A stretch of 64,000 nucleotides of DNA from Levilactobacillus brevis. Its GTDB lineage: Bacteria > Bacillota > Bacilli > Lactobacillales > Lactobacillaceae. Below, in pieces: positions 1 to 8,561 of the stretch. How positions within the stretch are numbered: position 1 is the first letter of the stretch; every line of letters begins with the position of its first letter. The notes under the pieces were generated by a model. The model worked only from the letters and a program-made list of their open reading frames with translations, was not told the origin of the DNA and did not search any database. Position numbers and translations under genes: made by a program. The stretch lies in NCBI GenBank assembly GCA_003666485.1, contig CP032931.1, forward strand, positions 620,001 to 684,000, in the 5' to 3' direction.

Positions 1-2
1 TC

Positions 3-443
3 GCGGGGGAGCTCCAGCGTTATTTGGTGAGCCGAGGAGCACAGCCGGAAGTGGCTGAAGATATTGTCCAAGATGTTTTCGTGAAACTATTGGAAATGGA
101 ATTGATTTTACCGCCGGATAAATTGCGTCCCTACATGTACCGAGTGGCGTGGTCGACTTATCTGGACCATTACCGGCGGGTCCAACGTTATCAAGATTTA
201 GTGCGCAAATACTTAACCCCTCAGCTTAAGGAACCGCCCGTAGCGACGCCACCAGATATTACCCAGGCGCTAACCCGGTTATCGGCTAAGAATCGGCAGT
301 TGTTGATCTTACGCTATGATCAGGCATTGTCGATCGAGCAGATTTCAGAAAAGTTGCGCATTAAGCCGGCAGCCGTCAAGATGCGGCTGTACCGATTACG
401 TAAGAAGTTAAAGCACATTTTGAGGAGTGAAGCACATGAATGA
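3..443 (+). CDS. Sigma-70 family RNA polymerase sigma factor, 5' end cut by window
   Basis: An ECF-type sigma factor that directs RNA polymerase to a small set of promoters. The reading frame stays open to the window edge, so the true start lies upstream; a TTG at 24 would cut into region 2. Region 2 is recognisable by AEDIVQDVFVKLLE. Region 4 follows as a helix-turn-helix (LSIEQISEKLRIKPAAVKMRLYRLRKKLK region) near the C-terminus. The stop overlaps the start of the next gene by 8 bp, and that neighbour is a membrane-anchored sigma regulator, the classical sigma/anti-sigma pairing in Firmicutes. Stress-type (SigV/SigW-like) control is inferred; the target promoters are unknown. Confidence 0.9.
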   Translation, partial: AGELQRYLVSRGAQPEVAEDIVQDVFVKLLEMELILPPDKLRPYMYRVAWSTYLDHYRRVQRYQDLVRKYLTPQLKEPPVATPPDITQALTRLSAKNRQLLILRYDQALSIEQISEKLRIKPAAVKMRLYRLRKKLKHILRSEAHE

Positions 444-1377
444 AGCGCAGAAATTTCGTCGACTGGCCCTACGTGTCAAAGTTGTCCGGTGGCTGGTAAC
501 GGTGGTCATTGTCATCGTGGTTGTTTTGGTAGGGGCCATTGGCGGTTACGGGTGGACCCAACATCAGGCGGCTAAGGAATCTGATGAATTGACACAATAT
601 ATGAGCGGCCTCTCGACCGTGATGTCACCCAATATTGAGACCAGTGATCAGTACTTGGCCGACACCAATTTCATGGGCGGTAAGGTCACCAGTCACCGCT
701 ATAAGGACATTGAAGGCTATCGCGAATCGTGGTCGCCACTAGTGGAACCTTACTCGTGGAGCTGGTTGGGGACGCAATCGGCGACCATGACTCTGAACGC
801 TACTGACACCACGGACACGGGGGCTTATGATCGACTCACTCAACACAAGGTACCGTTGTTTTACAATCCACGGGTCAAACACCCGGACGTCAGGCGAGTA
901 ACGGATGTGACGAAGGTAGCGGCGACTAAGGGCGCGGTGGCCGAAGTGGCGTTGACGTTTAAACATCCACTGACCTATGCTCAGATTCAACGGCGGCTGC
1001 CCCGTAAGCTCCACGCTGTCTGGTACTGGATCGGTACGGGGGCTAAGGCGGATCCAACCATGATGGACAACACCTTTATGGGCGTTCAGGCCAACTCCAA
1101 AGGACACCTGCAACAAGGCAAATACACCCATCCGTATCGCGACTTTCGCCAAGCGGCAAAGCAATTGCAAAAAATGACATGGGACGCGCAATACGATGGC
1201 TTCAGCCCTGCCAAGTACTTGAAAAGTTACGTGACCCGCTACCCGACACAGAAAACCGCGAAGTTTGCGGGCGTTATCGTCACTGGTAACAGTGAGAACT
1301 TTCAGCCGCTGACGCAGGCCGATTGGCTCTATGCCAGTTCTGCCGGCTTCTTCCAGGCACGTACCGCGATTAAATGA
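436..1377 (+). CDS. Membrane-anchored sigma factor regulator (anti-sigma-like)
   Basis: A probable anti-sigma factor for the upstream sigma gene. A short cytoplasmic N-terminus (about 25 residues) is followed by one strongly hydrophobic segment (about residues 20-42, rich in V and I), and then a long extracytoplasmic domain with no repeats. This layout and the family feel match the Firmicute sigma-regulator N/C domains (Sigma_reg_N, Sigma_reg_C). The ATG at 436 is preferred over a GTG at 427 because a GAGGAG site sits 8 bases before it. It overlaps the sigma gene by 8 bp, so the two are translationally coupled. The signal it senses is not visible. Confidence 0.8.
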   Translation: MNEAQKFRRLALRVKVVRWLVTVVIVIVVVLVGAIGGYGWTQHQAAKESDELTQYMSGLSTVMSPNIETSDQYLADTNFMGGKVTSHRYKDIEGYRESWSPLVEPYSWSWLGTQSATMTLNATDTTDTGAYDRLTQHKVPLFYNPRVKHPDVRRVTDVTKVAATKGAVAEVALTFKHPLTYAQIQRRLPRKLHAVWYWIGTGAKADPTMMDNTFMGVQANSKGHLQQGKYTHPYRDFRQAAKQLQKMTWDAQYDGFSPAKYLKSYVTRYPTQKTAKFAGVIVTGNSENFQPLTQADWLYASSAGFFQARTAIK

Positions 1378-1386
1378 GATTAGCAG

Positions 1387-1553
1387 CTGCTGCCAAATGT
1401 GGTCTGGAATGCTGTAGACGGATGAGACAAGCGGAACAGATGGTAACGCCTTGCTTTGAGCCGAAGACCGCGTCTCGAAGACGCCAGCTTCCAAGCAGGT
1501 CACTTGAAAACTCCCACGGCTGAGTCTAAATTCAGCTCACTCTCGGCTACGTG
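1387..1553 (+). repeat. Intergenic repeat family A, copy A1 (divergent)
   Basis: About 165 bp matching the copies near 47.5, 49.3 and 54.7 kb. The conserved core CTTTGAG...CTCGAAG can still pair because one A-T pair became G-T. The segment CACGGCTGAGTC and the tail CTCTCGGCTACG are shared. It lies just after the sigma regulator gene; no terminator of ordinary form was seen there. Confidence 0.75.
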
Positions 1554-1730
1554 GTAGGTTACCCACTAGTGTGGATGAGCGTTGCCAGTCCAGCGACTTT
1601 CCTGCTAACTTTGTGGGTAATCTCTGACAGCCGCAGGTGGCGGGGTGGACTAATTTAGTGTTCACAATCCTTGTCAGTTGAGTATTATCAGGTATTTTTG
1701 TACTTGCAACCTTTACCTGTTAAGCAAACT

Positions 1731-1768
1731 TCCACGACTGAGCCCATATTTGGTAAACTCTCAATCAC
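1731..1768 (+). repeat. Fragment of repeat family A (copy A2, right end only)
   Basis: The stretch matches only the right end of repeat A: the ACTGAGCCCATATTTGG motif followed by a variant of the ACTCTCGG tail. The rest of the element is not seen, so this is probably a remnant. The surrounding 1554-1860 holds no gene that can be supported. Confidence 0.55.
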
Positions 1769-1860
1769 GACATTATTCATTGTTAAGCTTGGTGTTGGGT
1801 CTTTCGCACTTTACAATGAAGCGAGGGATTACGACTCATTATGTGAAAAAATACTAGCAG

Positions 1861-2055
1861 ACTGCCGGAGGAGGCCAGGGGTGTAGCCAGCTGTGTCGAC
1901 GGTGTTGGCTGAGGTTCTTTCTCAGCCTATAGCGTGGGGCGACTTGGGAGACTGGCGGCCTTTGCCAGGCTTCCAAGCGAGGTGGAAGCCCATGCTTGGG
2001 CTGGAGCCGTCCCCCATAGCAGGCGGAACCCCTGGCAGCCGTAGGCAACTGGTTT
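1861..2055 (+). repeat. Intergenic repeat family B, copy B1
   Basis: About 195 bp that aligns along its whole length with the reverse complement of 6577-6776. It contains two hairpins: GGCTGAG/CTCAGCC, and a longer one running from CTTGGGAG to CTTCCAAG. Shared landmarks are GTAGCCAGCTGTGTCGACGG and GCAGGCGGAACC. It sits downstream of the ica operon terminator in the region of converging transcription. Confidence 0.8.
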
Positions 2056-2065
2056 ATACAATCTA

Positions 2066-2107
2066 AAAAGCTTCCCAACATCTCACTGAGAGATGGCGGG
2101 AAGCTTT
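2066..2107 (-). terminator. Rho-independent terminator of the ica operon
   Basis: On the minus strand AAGCTTCCC pairs with GGGAAGCTT, with an inner CATCTC/GAGATG pair, and T residues follow. It overlaps nothing but the last bases near the end of the deacetylase gene. Confidence 0.85.
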
Positions 2108-2112
2108 TGGTG

Positions 2113-2997
2113 TTACTTGAGCCAGTTGCGGATGGACGGCCAGCTTTCGTGGTTGACAATAAGCCGGGGCGTCTCGTTGAGATTTGTCTCAGCGGTTACG
2201 ATTCCCGAATCCAACGTTGCGACCCAGTCCAAGTCTTGTTGGGCCAGGAAGTTGTTGATCTGGGCATTGCCACCGCCGTAGGGATAGGCGAAGGACGTGG
2301 CGGTAACGCCGGTGTGATCCTTTAATTCCTGCGCGGATTTGGCAAAGTCACGTTGGAATTTGCCGTAATAGTGTGGTTGCAGGAAAACCGGTTGCATTTT
2401 TGCTGTTAAATGGTGCAAGTTGTGGGTGTGTAGTCCCAGGGTCATCAGGTGACCAGCCTCATCTTGGGCGGCCTTGATTTCCCGCCACGTAGCCATTTGG
2501 CTTCCTTCACGGTACATCCCAGTGTTACCGGTAATGATGAAGGTCGTGAAGGGGAAGTTGTAGTGGCGCATCACGGGGATGGCGTTGTCGATGACGCTAC
2601 GGTCGATATCGTCAAAGGTGAGAACCACGTATTTCCCCTTGATTGGCCGGTGGGACTGTACCATCCGAGCCATGGTCGTGGCCGAGATGACGTTGACGTG
2701 ATGTTTCTTTAGATAGGCCATTTGGGCCGCAAACTCGTCAGCCGGCACGTTGAATTCGTGGAGCTGGGAGTTGTTCGAAAGGGTCTGCGCGATTTGCGTG
2801 GACGCAGAATGCTTGAGCACCCGGTGGTAACAGAAGACCATGATGCCGTTCTTCATTTTCCGATAACGGGCGGGCAGGGCGTAGCTTTCTTCGGTCTGAT
2901 GTTGCTTGGTGGCCTGATGTTGGTAGGTCCAGCCGAGACTGAAGACCAACGTTAAGACCAGTACCAGCAACAAGCCTTGGCGCGTGTGACGCTTCAT
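2113..2997 (-). CDS. icaB: Polysaccharide N-deacetylase (IcaB/PgaB-type)
   Basis: Removes acetyl groups from poly-N-acetylglucosamine outside the cell, which gives the polymer the charge needed to stick to surfaces. An N-terminal hydrophobic segment (about residues 8-24) acts as signal or anchor. The carbohydrate esterase 4 motifs are present: FCYHRV (about residue 55), LTFDD (about 125) and HTHNLH (about 190), which supply the catalytic aspartates and metal-binding histidines; YPYGG follows. The ATG overlaps the stop of the upstream gene by 4 bp (ATGA) and has a GGAGGA site. It is the last gene of the minus-strand ica operon. Length (294 residues) fits IcaB. Confidence 0.88.
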   Translation of the reverse strand: MKRHTRQGLLLVLVLTLVFSLGWTYQHQATKQHQTEESYALPARYRKMKNGIMVFCYHRVLKHSASTQIAQTLSNNSQLHEFNVPADEFAAQMAYLKKHHVNVISATTMARMVQSHRPIKGKYVVLTFDDIDRSVIDNAIPVMRHYNFPFTTFIITGNTGMYREGSQMATWREIKAAQDEAGHLMTLGLHTHNLHHLTAKMQPVFLQPHYYGKFQRDFAKSAQELKDHTGVTATSFAYPYGGGNAQINNFLAQQDLDWVATLDSGIVTAETNLNETPRLIVNHESWPSIRNWLK

Positions 2998-3287
2998 GCG
3001 TGATCCTCCTTTGTCAGTCGGGTCCAGCGCCAGCCGCAGTAGACCGGCACAATCAACAACAGCACACCAATCAACAACAAGATGGCGTTATTGGCGTGAG
3101 GCTGCAAATTCAGTAGCAAGTACAGACTGACCAGGCCATCACTGTACCACCCCAGACTGAAACTGATGTTGGCAAAGACGACCAGGGCGATGAACAGCCA
3201 CAGGGCAATCAAAACGACGGCCCGTAAGATACGGCTAGTTCGGCTAGTTTGATGACGCACGATTGGATCAAAATTTGGATTCTTCAC
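2994..3287 (-). CDS. icaD: Small membrane accessory protein of polysaccharide synthesis (IcaD/PgaD-like)
   Basis: A 97-residue protein with two hydrophobic segments (roughly residues 20-45 and 60-85), as expected of the partner that activates the IcaA/PgaC glycosyltransferase. The identity rests mainly on its position between synthase and deacetylase; the sequence itself is poorly conserved in this family. The chosen start is a GTG two bases after the synthase stop, with a GGGGG site inside the end of the synthase gene. A TTG 30 bases further upstream is possible but would overlap the synthase. Confidence 0.7.
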   Translation of the reverse strand: MKNPNFDPIVRHQTSRTSRILRAVVLIALWLFIALVVFANISFSLGWYSDGLVSLYLLLNLQPHANNAILLLIGVLLLIVPVYCGWRWTRLTKEDHA

Positions 3288-3289
3288 GG

Positions 3290-4507
3290 TTATAACCCCC
3301 GATCTGGACTCCGCCAAGTCCCTTTACGTTGCGGACTAACGAAGTAAGAAGCGATAGCGGACAAGCAGCTGACCAAGTTGACCATCCAGTAGTACAGGAC
3401 GTAAACCGGGACCAACAGTAATTCTGGTCCCGCCAGTCTGGCTGTCATTTGCGAGGACACGAAGCCCACCGTAAACTGAATGGCGCTGAGGCACAACAGG
3501 ATGACCAAGAGGTTGCCGTCTAAGGACAAGCCGTGCAGGTACCACAACTTGATCGTGTACGCCAGAATGCTGAGCGCCGTGGAAATGGCCCAGAGGTTAC
3601 TGATGACCGTTTCCAGCAGTAAGAAACGTTGGCCCCACGGATTGCGATAAAAGCCGCGCCAGTTGGTGACTAAGACTTCCAGACCGCCGCGTGACCAACG
3701 TTGACGTTGCTTGATCAGGCCACGCAGGCGTTCGGGAACCAGAATCCAGCAAATGGCCCGGGGTTCGTAGGCGACGCGCCAATGATGCCGGTACATGCGC
3801 CAGGTGATGTCGATATCTTCGGTCATCACGGCGGGATTCCACCCACCGACCTGTTCCAAGGCTTCACGGCGAAAGGCCACGATGACGCCGGAAACAGTCG
3901 TGATGGAACCCGTCAAATAGGCTTGGGCCTTCTTGATCAGGTCGATTACGCCAATGTATTCCAGCAGTTGGAGTCGACCCAACAGGTTGGAACGGTTGCG
4001 GACGACGGGTTTCCCCGTGACGGCGCCGAAGTCCGGTTGAGACGTCAAGGTCGTGACCAATTGGGTGACCGCATCGGGTGCCAACAAACTATCGGCGTCG
4101 ATGCCGACAATGTAGTCGCCCTTGGCGGCTTTGAGCCCCTGATTCAACGCGTTGGCCTTCCCCTGGTTTGTCGGTAACGCCACGATGGTCATCGAAATAG
4201 TGGACCAGGTGGCTTGCAAGTGTTTCATGATGGCCAGCGTATCATCCGTACTGCAGTCATCGATTAGGACCAGCTCATATCGTTCATACTTTAAACTGGC
4301 TAAAGACCGGACTGCCGCCTCAAGCGTGTCCGCCTCATTGTGGGCAGGGACCAAGATCGACACAAATGGTTGTGTCTGCGCATCAAGGAGGGTCCGCGGT
4401 TGTCGGCGCCGATAGAGACTCGAAAACAGACAGCCCGTGATCCAAATGATGGACACAAAAATTGGATACCCGACCACAAAGGCGGTATTGAGATTGTTAA
4501 ACCACAT
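3290..4507 (-). CDS. icaA: Processive glycosyltransferase family 2, poly-N-acetylglucosamine synthase
   Basis: Polymerises UDP-N-acetylglucosamine into the poly-beta-1,6-GlcNAc backbone of biofilm matrix at the inner face of the membrane. A first membrane segment (about residues 8-28) precedes the GT2 domain, in which VSILVPAHNE, DDCSTDD, GIDADS, TEDIDIT and the processive motif QRQRW are all visible. Several membrane segments follow from about residue 290. Length (405) matches IcaA/PgaC. It is the first gene of icaADB; no icaC homologue is adjacent. The GT2 call is certain; the exact sugar is inferred from the neighbouring deacetylase. Confidence 0.9.
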   Translation of the reverse strand: MWFNNLNTAFVVGYPIFVSIIWITGCLFSSLYRRRQPRTLLDAQTQPFVSILVPAHNEADTLEAAVRSLASLKYERYELVLIDDCSTDDTLAIMKHLQATWSTISMTIVALPTNQGKANALNQGLKAAKGDYIVGIDADSLLAPDAVTQLVTTLTSQPDFGAVTGKPVVRNRSNLLGRLQLLEYIGVIDLIKKAQAYLTGSITTVSGVIVAFRREALEQVGGWNPAVMTEDIDITWRMYRHHWRVAYEPRAICWILVPERLRGLIKQRQRWSRGGLEVLVTNWRGFYRNPWGQRFLLLETVISNLWAISTALSILAYTIKLWYLHGLSLDGNLLVILLCLSAIQFTVGFVSSQMTARLAGPELLLVPVYVLYYWMVNLVSCLSAIASYFVSPQRKGTWRSPDRGL

Positions 4508-4621
4508 AACTTTGTATTCTCCCCCAGAATTTCCTTAACATTATTAATTAGCGGCTATCAGCATACCACAGCCGGGCAAAGAATGGAAAGCCTAAAATGA
4601 AAAATGACGAAATCGTAATCT

Positions 4622-4637
4622 TTAATAATATTATTAA
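4622..4637. promoter_or_regulatory. AT-rich perfect palindrome upstream of the ica operon
   Basis: TTAATAATATTATTAA is a perfect 16-bp palindrome about 115 bp upstream of the icaA start. A related half, CATTATTAATTAG, lies at about 4540 close to the gene. Such a site could be an operator for a TetR- or MarR-like repressor, by analogy with IcaR, but no regulator gene is adjacent. Could also be chance in AT-rich DNA. Confidence 0.4.
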
Positions 4638-4729
4638 TGAAAGCATCATTTACTTGAGCGGCCTGTAGCGCTGGTTGCCAGTGGCCGTGGTAAAATATAG
4701 TAGAAAGTAAAACTGAAAGGGTGATCGAA

Positions 4730-4972
4730 ATGATGCAACAGATGCCAATCCTACCCTTGGTCCAACGGCTAACGGAAGGCGAAAGTGTGACGTTGTCGAC
4801 GGATAAGGGTGAAGACGTTCGGGTATCGCCAGAGGTCGTTGACGGCCAATTAACGGGCAACTTTGTCAGCACCACTCTACCGGGCGTTCGCTACGACGAT
4901 CCCCGGATTATCTTGAAGGAAACACTAGCAAAATTTGATGAGCAGGGTGTCACCATTACCAGTATTGATTAG
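4730..4972 (+). CDS. Conserved-looking small cytoplasmic protein, function unknown
   Basis: An 80-residue acidic protein without membrane segments, beginning MMQQMPILPLV and ending FDEQGVTITSID. I do not recognise the family. The ATG at 4730 has an AAAGGG site seven bases upstream; a GTG at 4721 lacks one. A promoter-like TAAAAT lies at about 4690. It stands alone between the divergent ica operon and the Mga-like regulator. Confidence 0.65.
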   Translation: MMQQMPILPLVQRLTEGESVTLSTDKGEDVRVSPEVVDGQLTGNFVSTTLPGVRYDDPRIILKETLAKFDEQGVTITSID

Positions 4973-5062
4973 TTGATTCCCCCTGATTGCCCCTGAACCG
5001 GCGACAACCGCCATGGCTCGGGGGCTTTCGGTATACTCAGGGGATGGCAGGGGGAGAGAGCA

Positions 5063-6547
5063 GTGAAAATTGATTTTGCGATGCTAACGGACAAGGACCT
5101 CTTGAAGATCCAGCTGTTAACGTACATTCGTGATCAGGCCGGGGAATTTAGCCTCACGGATTTCGCAACCATGGCGGACGTGAGCTATTCACGGGCCTAT
5201 CACGTCTTATTGAATTTACGCAGTGATCTGTTGGCACTCGACCAGCAGACCGTTTTAACGAAAGACTTATTGACGACGCGCGTGTCGATGGACGACTACC
5301 GCCACTGGCTGTATCGGCAGAGCGTGCCGTACTTGGCCATGTGGGCGACGTTGACGGGGGACTATCGGCAAACCAGCGAGTTCTGTGCGGACCATGACAT
5401 TAGCTTGTCGACCTTTAACCGGCGGATGCGGCCGATGAAACGCGAACTGGCACAGTACAATTTACAGCTGTCGGCAAGTCCGTTGGCGCTGGTGGGCAAC
5501 GAAACCTTGATTCAGTTGCTCTACTTCATGTTGTTCACCACTACGCTAACGCCGGTGACGGAATTACCCGCGGTACCTGACCAGTTGCAGGCCTTACACC
5601 GGCAATTGCTGCAGACTTACACGCAGTCTGGCTTGTATCAAGATGCGGTGAGCCTCCAGCAACGCCGTGACGTGATGATCACGTTGGCGCTGTTGCGGTT
5701 GGCACAGGGACACCGCTACCCAGTGTTGCGACTGCCATTGGCCCATTTGACGGACTTACGAGAGCTCGCAGGGCAATTTCAAACGTGCCTGGGCGACTCC
5801 CCGCAGCAGGCCCTGACGGAATTGGCGACACTGGATTATTTACTGACCAGTTCGCCGTACTTTGTGCGGGCCTTGCAGCCCAAGGCGATGGCGCGGCTGT
5901 ACCGCGGCTTACGACACCGCAATGGGCGCTACCAGTTGGCCCCTGGTGTGGCTGAATTGGCCGACTTTGCGCAGGGGGATGACTGGTTTGCCAACTGGTT
6001 ATTTTCCCTATGTCAATTCATGTTGTTATTCAGGGTCGATCCGCTTTTACGTCCAGAAATTACGGCGTTGTACCAGCCGACGCCGTCCTCGTCAGCGGCA
6101 GCGTTAGTGATGGCCGAAAATATGGGCCTGCTCTATCCGCAACAGGTCGGCAAGATGGACCTGCGGATGGTGCAGAAATACCTGAGCAAATACACGAACG
6201 GTCTGACACTGACCGCGGCCAAAGTCGAGATTCTGGTGACCTACGACATGATTGGAGTCACCACGGATATCTTCAACCGGCTGCTGAGTGGCGTCGTGCA
6301 TTTGAGTCTATTGACGGACCAAACGACGATCGACCCGCAGCATCGCGATAACTACATCGTGGTGTATGGCGTCGATCCACGGGCGGAAGCCTATGCCCGG
6401 CGCGAAAAGCTCGAGGCCTTTCATTGGGTCAAGGAGTTGCCATACGGCGAGAACCTGGACCGACTGATTCGGAAGCTGCGGCACCACGAGTTGTCGTTGT
6501 TCGCCCTAGACTTCAACAATCACAGCCATCCAGAGGAGACAGACTAG
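5063..6547 (+). CDS. Mga/AtxA-like transcriptional regulator
   Basis: A 494-residue helix-turn-helix protein. The N-terminal 120 residues hold two winged-helix-like units (FATMADVSYSRAYHVLLNLR, then EFCADHDISLSTFNRRMRPMKREL), the arrangement of the Mga family. The middle resembles the helical PRD-like region and the C-terminus (about 395-490) could be an EIIB-like fold, by family analogy. Such proteins control virulence or sugar-responsive operons. Starts at GTG with a strong GGGGGAG site; a TATACT box lies at 5032-5037. No obvious target operon is adjacent; the ica operon is 0.6 kb away on the other strand, which makes it a possible target. Confidence 0.7.
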   Translation: MKIDFAMLTDKDLLKIQLLTYIRDQAGEFSLTDFATMADVSYSRAYHVLLNLRSDLLALDQQTVLTKDLLTTRVSMDDYRHWLYRQSVPYLAMWATLTGDYRQTSEFCADHDISLSTFNRRMRPMKRELAQYNLQLSASPLALVGNETLIQLLYFMLFTTTLTPVTELPAVPDQLQALHRQLLQTYTQSGLYQDAVSLQQRRDVMITLALLRLAQGHRYPVLRLPLAHLTDLRELAGQFQTCLGDSPQQALTELATLDYLLTSSPYFVRALQPKAMARLYRGLRHRNGRYQLAPGVAELADFAQGDDWFANWLFSLCQFMLLFRVDPLLRPEITALYQPTPSSSAAALVMAENMGLLYPQQVGKMDLRMVQKYLSKYTNGLTLTAAKVEILVTYDMIGVTTDIFNRLLSGVVHLSLLTDQTTIDPQHRDNYIVVYGVDPRAEAYARREKLEAFHWVKELPYGENLDRLIRKLRHHELSLFALDFNNHSHPEETD

Positions 6548-6576
6548 GCGACGTGGTGCTGGTCCGCTAAAATTAG

Positions 6577-6776
6577 CGAAACCAGGAGCCTACGTCAGCC
6601 AGGGTTCCGCCTGCTCTGGGGAACACCTCCAGCCTGAGGAGCGGTCTTCCGGTTCGCTTGAAAGCCTGGCAAAACCGGCCAGTCTTTCAAGGCGTCCCAC
6701 GCTGTAGGCTGAGAAAAGACCTCAGCCAACACCGTCGACACAGCTGGCTACACCCTGGCTGCCTCCGGCAAGTTGG
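6577..6776 (-). repeat. Intergenic repeat family B, copy B2
   Basis: Full-length copy in reverse orientation relative to B1, about 85% alike by eye. The hairpins GGCTGAG/CTCAGCC and CTTGAAAG/CTTTCAAG are kept; the second has other bases than in B1 on both arms, but still pairs. The 3' edge is GAAACCAGG, shared with B3. Confidence 0.8.
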
Positions 6777-7130
6777 TATCTATCAGCAACGCCGTATTAG
6801 TTAGGAACCAGTTGATAGGTTAATTGTTTCCGAGGGGTTAAGCCAATTATTGTTGGCAAGCACTTTTGACAGACGGTAGGCGGCCAGCCGCCACTACGAA
6901 ACTGTAAACGACTAATCTTAACGCCATGAGGTGCTAGTCAATTTGCACTTTTCAACCTTTGGTGTGTGGCCTATTAGATAATTAAGTTAAGCGGTATTAG
7001 CGAGTCGGGGGCGTTTCCCTGGACTCGTTTTCGTGTCGCTGGGGAAGATAGCTGGGCCAGCTGATATTTTGGCCAAAACGGGTGGCAAGTGCGGTAGAAT
7101 AAGAATTAATGAACAACGGGAGGTGGCGTT
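6777..7130. other. Gene-free spacer before the DUF2252 gene
   Basis: No open frame with a ribosome site was found. The only features are scattered TTAATTG-rich tracts, a short GGCGGCCAGCCGCC palindrome near 6880 and a -10-like TAGAAT at about 7095 that probably belongs to the next gene. Confidence 0.5.
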
Positions 7131-8492
7131 ATGACGCCAGCAGCATTTAGTACCGGGCGTGTACAGGTGAATAAAACGATCGCAGAATTGCGACGGATGG
7201 GCAAGGCGGCCCGGACTCAGGTGCCTTTCGAGGCGCTGGGGAGTTACACCCCAACGAATCGGGACAGCAATCAGATGATGGACCGGATTCGGCAGTTGTT
7301 GATTCCAGAGCTGTTGCCAGAACGGACGCAACGGATGGGGGCGTCGGCCTTTGCCTTTTTCCGGGGAACAGCAGAACTGATGGAAGCCGATTTGAGTGCC
7401 CAGCCGGATTCGACGATTGCCACGTTTATTTGTGGCGACGCACACATTGGGAATTTTGGCTTTTATGCATCGCCAGAACGGCGGCTGTTATTTGACCTCA
7501 ACGATTTTGACGAAGCGGGCATCAATCCCTGGGAATGGGACTTGAAACGGCTGATGGTCAGCGTGTTACTGGCGGCTCAGGCCAACGACTTCAAGGAAAA
7601 GAAGATCAAACAACTCCTGCCACTGGTGGCGGCGACGTATCGCAAGAGTATCAAGCGCATGTTTGAGCAGACCACGCTCAACCGCTTTTACCCGATGAAC
7701 GAAGTCGAGAAGTTAGTCAAGGCCAGCGCGTTGGATGAGGATAGCTCTAAGCTGTTGACGTCCATTGTGGGGCGGGCCAATAAGCGGGATTCGGAGCAGG
7801 TCGTGCGGAAGTTCACGACGCTCGATGTGCGCGGCAACCTGTGTTTCCGGGAAAATGCGCCGCGGACGACGCACGTGGATGACGATGTCACCAGCCACAT
7901 CGCGGCCTACTTTGCGGCTTATCGGCAAACCCTGCGGCCCGACGTGAACCTGTTGCTGTCGCAGTATCACATCACGGATGTCGTCCGGCACAGCGTGGGC
8001 GTCGGTAGCTTTGGCTCGCGCTGCTACCTGGTGTTGTTGACCAGTATCGACGGCTCACATCTGGTCTTGCAGGTCAAGGAAGCCTTGCCGACTCGGCGTC
8101 AGGGTAGTCAACAGGCCACACACATCACGGTCGCCCTGGAAAAGACGGAAGGCCAACGTATTGTTGACTGTCAGAAAATTTTGCAGTCGGCCTCGGACCC
8201 GTTTCTGGGTTATTTTGCCGGCGCTGAACAGAGCTTTTACGTCCGCCAGTTCCGTGATATGAAGGAATCCATCGACTTGACGCAGTTGGACTGGGACCAA
8301 TTTCAAACGTACGCCAACACCTGCGCCTGGACGCTGGCCATCGCCCATTGTCAAAGTCCAACGGCGGCCATGATTCGGGGCTACCTCGGCAATGGCAAAC
8401 AGTTCGATGACGCCATGGCGGCTTTCGCTTGGGCGTATGCGGACCAGGTCCAACACGATTATCAGTCATTTGTTGATTACCGTCTATCTTAG
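7131..8492 (+). CDS. DUF2252 family protein
   Basis: A 453-residue cytoplasmic protein of the DUF2252 family, which has a kinase-like fold but no proven reaction. The family's signature motifs are visible: RMGASAFAFFRG near residue 65, CGDAHIGNFG near 104 and FDLNDFDEAGINPWEWDLKR near 121, which look like a phosphotransferase catalytic centre. DMKESIDL and AHCQSP follow in the C-terminal half. An ATG with a GGGAGG site gives the family's usual length. It is followed by a MarR regulator 70 bp later, possibly co-transcribed. Function cannot be deduced further. Confidence 0.85.
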   Translation: MTPAAFSTGRVQVNKTIAELRRMGKAARTQVPFEALGSYTPTNRDSNQMMDRIRQLLIPELLPERTQRMGASAFAFFRGTAELMEADLSAQPDSTIATFICGDAHIGNFGFYASPERRLLFDLNDFDEAGINPWEWDLKRLMVSVLLAAQANDFKEKKIKQLLPLVAATYRKSIKRMFEQTTLNRFYPMNEVEKLVKASALDEDSSKLLTSIVGRANKRDSEQVVRKFTTLDVRGNLCFRENAPRTTHVDDDVTSHIAAYFAAYRQTLRPDVNLLLSQYHITDVVRHSVGVGSFGSRCYLVLLTSIDGSHLVLQVKEALPTRRQGSQQATHITVALEKTEGQRIVDCQKILQSASDPFLGYFAGAEQSFYVRQFRDMKESIDLTQLDWDQFQTYANTCAWTLAIAHCQSPTAAMIRGYLGNGKQFDDAMAAFAWAYADQVQHDYQSFVDYRLS

Positions 8493-8561
8493 CGGTGTGC
8501 CACAGAAATGTGGTTCGTGGTACAATGTAAGCGGATACATTTTGATGGGAGTGAGGACCGG

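Noticed and set aside
739-1503. Long minus-strand open frame across the sigma regulator gene
   Set aside because: It lies opposite a well-supported gene, has no ribosome site and its protein has no domain pattern.
1671-2325. Several 60-100 codon frames in the repeat region 1.6-2.3 kb
   Set aside because: They run through repeats A and B or opposite the deacetylase gene; none has a ribosome site or is kept between repeat copies.
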